NCBI GenBank assembly: GCA_031253705.1
Contig: JAIRVW010000273.1
Coordinates: forward strand, 1-6,494
Reading direction: 5' to 3'
Source: Brucellaceae bacterium
Lineage (GTDB): Bacteria > Pseudomonadota > Alphaproteobacteria > Rhizobiales > Rhizobiaceae
DNA length: 6,494 nucleotides
The notes below the pieces were generated by a model. That model was not told where the DNA came from and searched no databases. It saw nothing but the letters and a program-made list of their open reading frames with translations. The translations under genes were made by a program, and so were the position numbers. Below, one piece after another: positions 5,679-6,494 of this stretch (positions are counted from its first letter, which is position 1; the number at the start of each line of letters is the position of its first letter).

Positions 5679-6494
5679 TCATTCGTGCTTTTCGAGCCAA
5701 CTCTGCAAAATATCTTCAAGCTTTTCAACGAGGGTTTCGTTTTCCAGCTCTTCGATCACTTCTGCAATAAAGGCTTTGACCAGCAGGCCGCGGGCTGCAT
5801 TTTCAGGCACACCGCGCGCCATCAGATAGAAAAGGTGATCCTTTTCAATCTCACGCACAGTCGCACCGTGACCGCAGGCCACGTCATCAGCAAAGATTTC
5901 CAGCTCAGGTTTAGCCGCAAATTCCGCATCATCTGACAACAGCAATGTGTTGCAAGCCATTTTCGCGTCTGTTTTCTGAGCGATCTGCGCAACGCGGATC
6001 ATCCCCTGAAAAATACCGCGTGCCTTATCTGTCACCACGTTACGCACAACCTCGGTTGAGGTCGTGTTTTCAACGAGATGACCAACATTCATGGTCACGT
6101 CAGTCACTGTTTCGCCGCCAAGCAGGTTGAGTGTACGCAGCTGGAAGTCAGAGCCTTCGCCCTGCACATCCACATTGATTTCCTGACGTACCAGCTTGCC
6201 GCCGGCATTCATCACGAACAGGATCAGCTTGGAATTCTCACCAATTGTCACATTAATCTGAGACAGCTGTGTGGAGAGATCCGTATGCTCACGCACGATA
6301 ACCCAGACGATTTCTGAATTATCCGCAATGGTCACATGGCCGACACTGGTTGCAAAGGTTTCAGCCTCGCCACCAATCTGACGCTCAACAAATGTCGCTT
6401 TGACATTCGAGCCGATCTTCACCGGAAAACGCACATGGGACTGGCCGGAAGGCTGCAAATTCTGCAACTCAATCGCCTGTTCCAGATCGGTATC
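5679..6494 (-). CDS. sufD: SufD, Fe-S scaffold subunit (N-terminus beyond the window)
   Basis: SufD forms the SufBC2D scaffold on which Fe-S clusters are built in the cytoplasm. The frame stays open to the window edge, so the N-terminal part is missing; about 271 residues, roughly the C-terminal two-thirds, are visible. They show the right-handed beta-helix region of repeated short strands (about 6430-5930), then FADDVACGHGATV with the conserved histidine (codon 5868-5870) that corresponds to His360 of E. coli SufD, a proposed cluster-building residue. The helical end DHLFYLMARGVPENAARGLLVKAFIAEVIEEL, which contacts SufC, follows. Gly stands before the His where E. coli has Ser. It heads the visible part of the sufD-sufS-sufT run; sufB and sufC are expected further right but not shown. 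SufB is less likely because the length to the conserved motif and the HGATV sequence fit SufD. Confidence 0.93.
   Translation of the reverse strand, partial: DTDLEQAIELQNLQPSGQSHVRFPVKIGSNVKATFVERQIGGEAETFATSVGHVTIADNSEIVWVIVREHTDLSTQLSQINVTIGENSKLILFVMNAGGKLVRQEINVDVQGEGSDFQLRTLNLLGGETVTDVTMNVGHLVENTTSTEVVRNVVTDKARGIFQGMIRVAQIAQKTDAKMACNTLLLSDDAEFAAKPELEIFADDVACGHGATVREIEKDHLFYLMARGVPENAARGLLVKAFIAEVIEELENETLVEKLEDILQSWLEKHE

Overview
The window looks like chromosomal DNA of an alphaproteobacterium of the order Hyphomicrobiales (Rhizobiales), most like the Brucella/Ochrobactrum side of that group. The reasons are the SufD-SufS-SufT-SufA gene set with alphaproteobacterial-type proteins, the RhlE-like DEAD-box helicase with a long basic tail, and an intergenic repeat after the helicase that I recognise from memory as a common rhizobial type. 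Genus assignment is inference. There is no sign of a phage, plasmid, insertion sequence, CRISPR array, tRNA or rRNA.

Layout. Positions 1-1115 (+) hold the 3' part of a DEAD-box RNA helicase gene. Positions 1117-1235 hold a palindromic intergenic repeat followed by a terminator shared with the convergent sufA gene (1258-1638, -). A 310-base spacer, probably carrying divergent promoters, leads to an uncharacterised exported protein gene (1949-2800, +). This converges through a second shared terminator on an AhpD-like carboxymuconolactone decarboxylase gene (2854-3300, -). That gene is divergent from an Rrf2-family regulator gene (3387-3881, +), and between them lies a 27-bp near-palindrome that is a strong operator candidate. 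A third shared terminator separates the regulator from the suf run sufD (partial) - sufS - sufT (6494 to 3919, -), which continues beyond the right edge.

How the genes work together. SufS takes sulfur from cysteine, SufD is part of the SufBCD scaffold, SufT helps cluster assembly or maturation, and SufA carries clusters to client proteins. sufA is in the same orientation as sufD-sufS-sufT but is cut off from them by three unrelated genes and at least two terminators, so it probably has its own promoter. The AhpD-like/Rrf2 pair looks like a self-contained, autoregulated redox-response cassette placed inside the suf locus.

Most of the window is ordinary in gene content. The points worth a second look are the palindromic operator candidate, the three stem-loops in the sufD-sufS gap, the split suf locus, the cysteines of the Rrf2 protein, and the uncharacterised exported protein. 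I do not see convincing evidence of an entirely new system.
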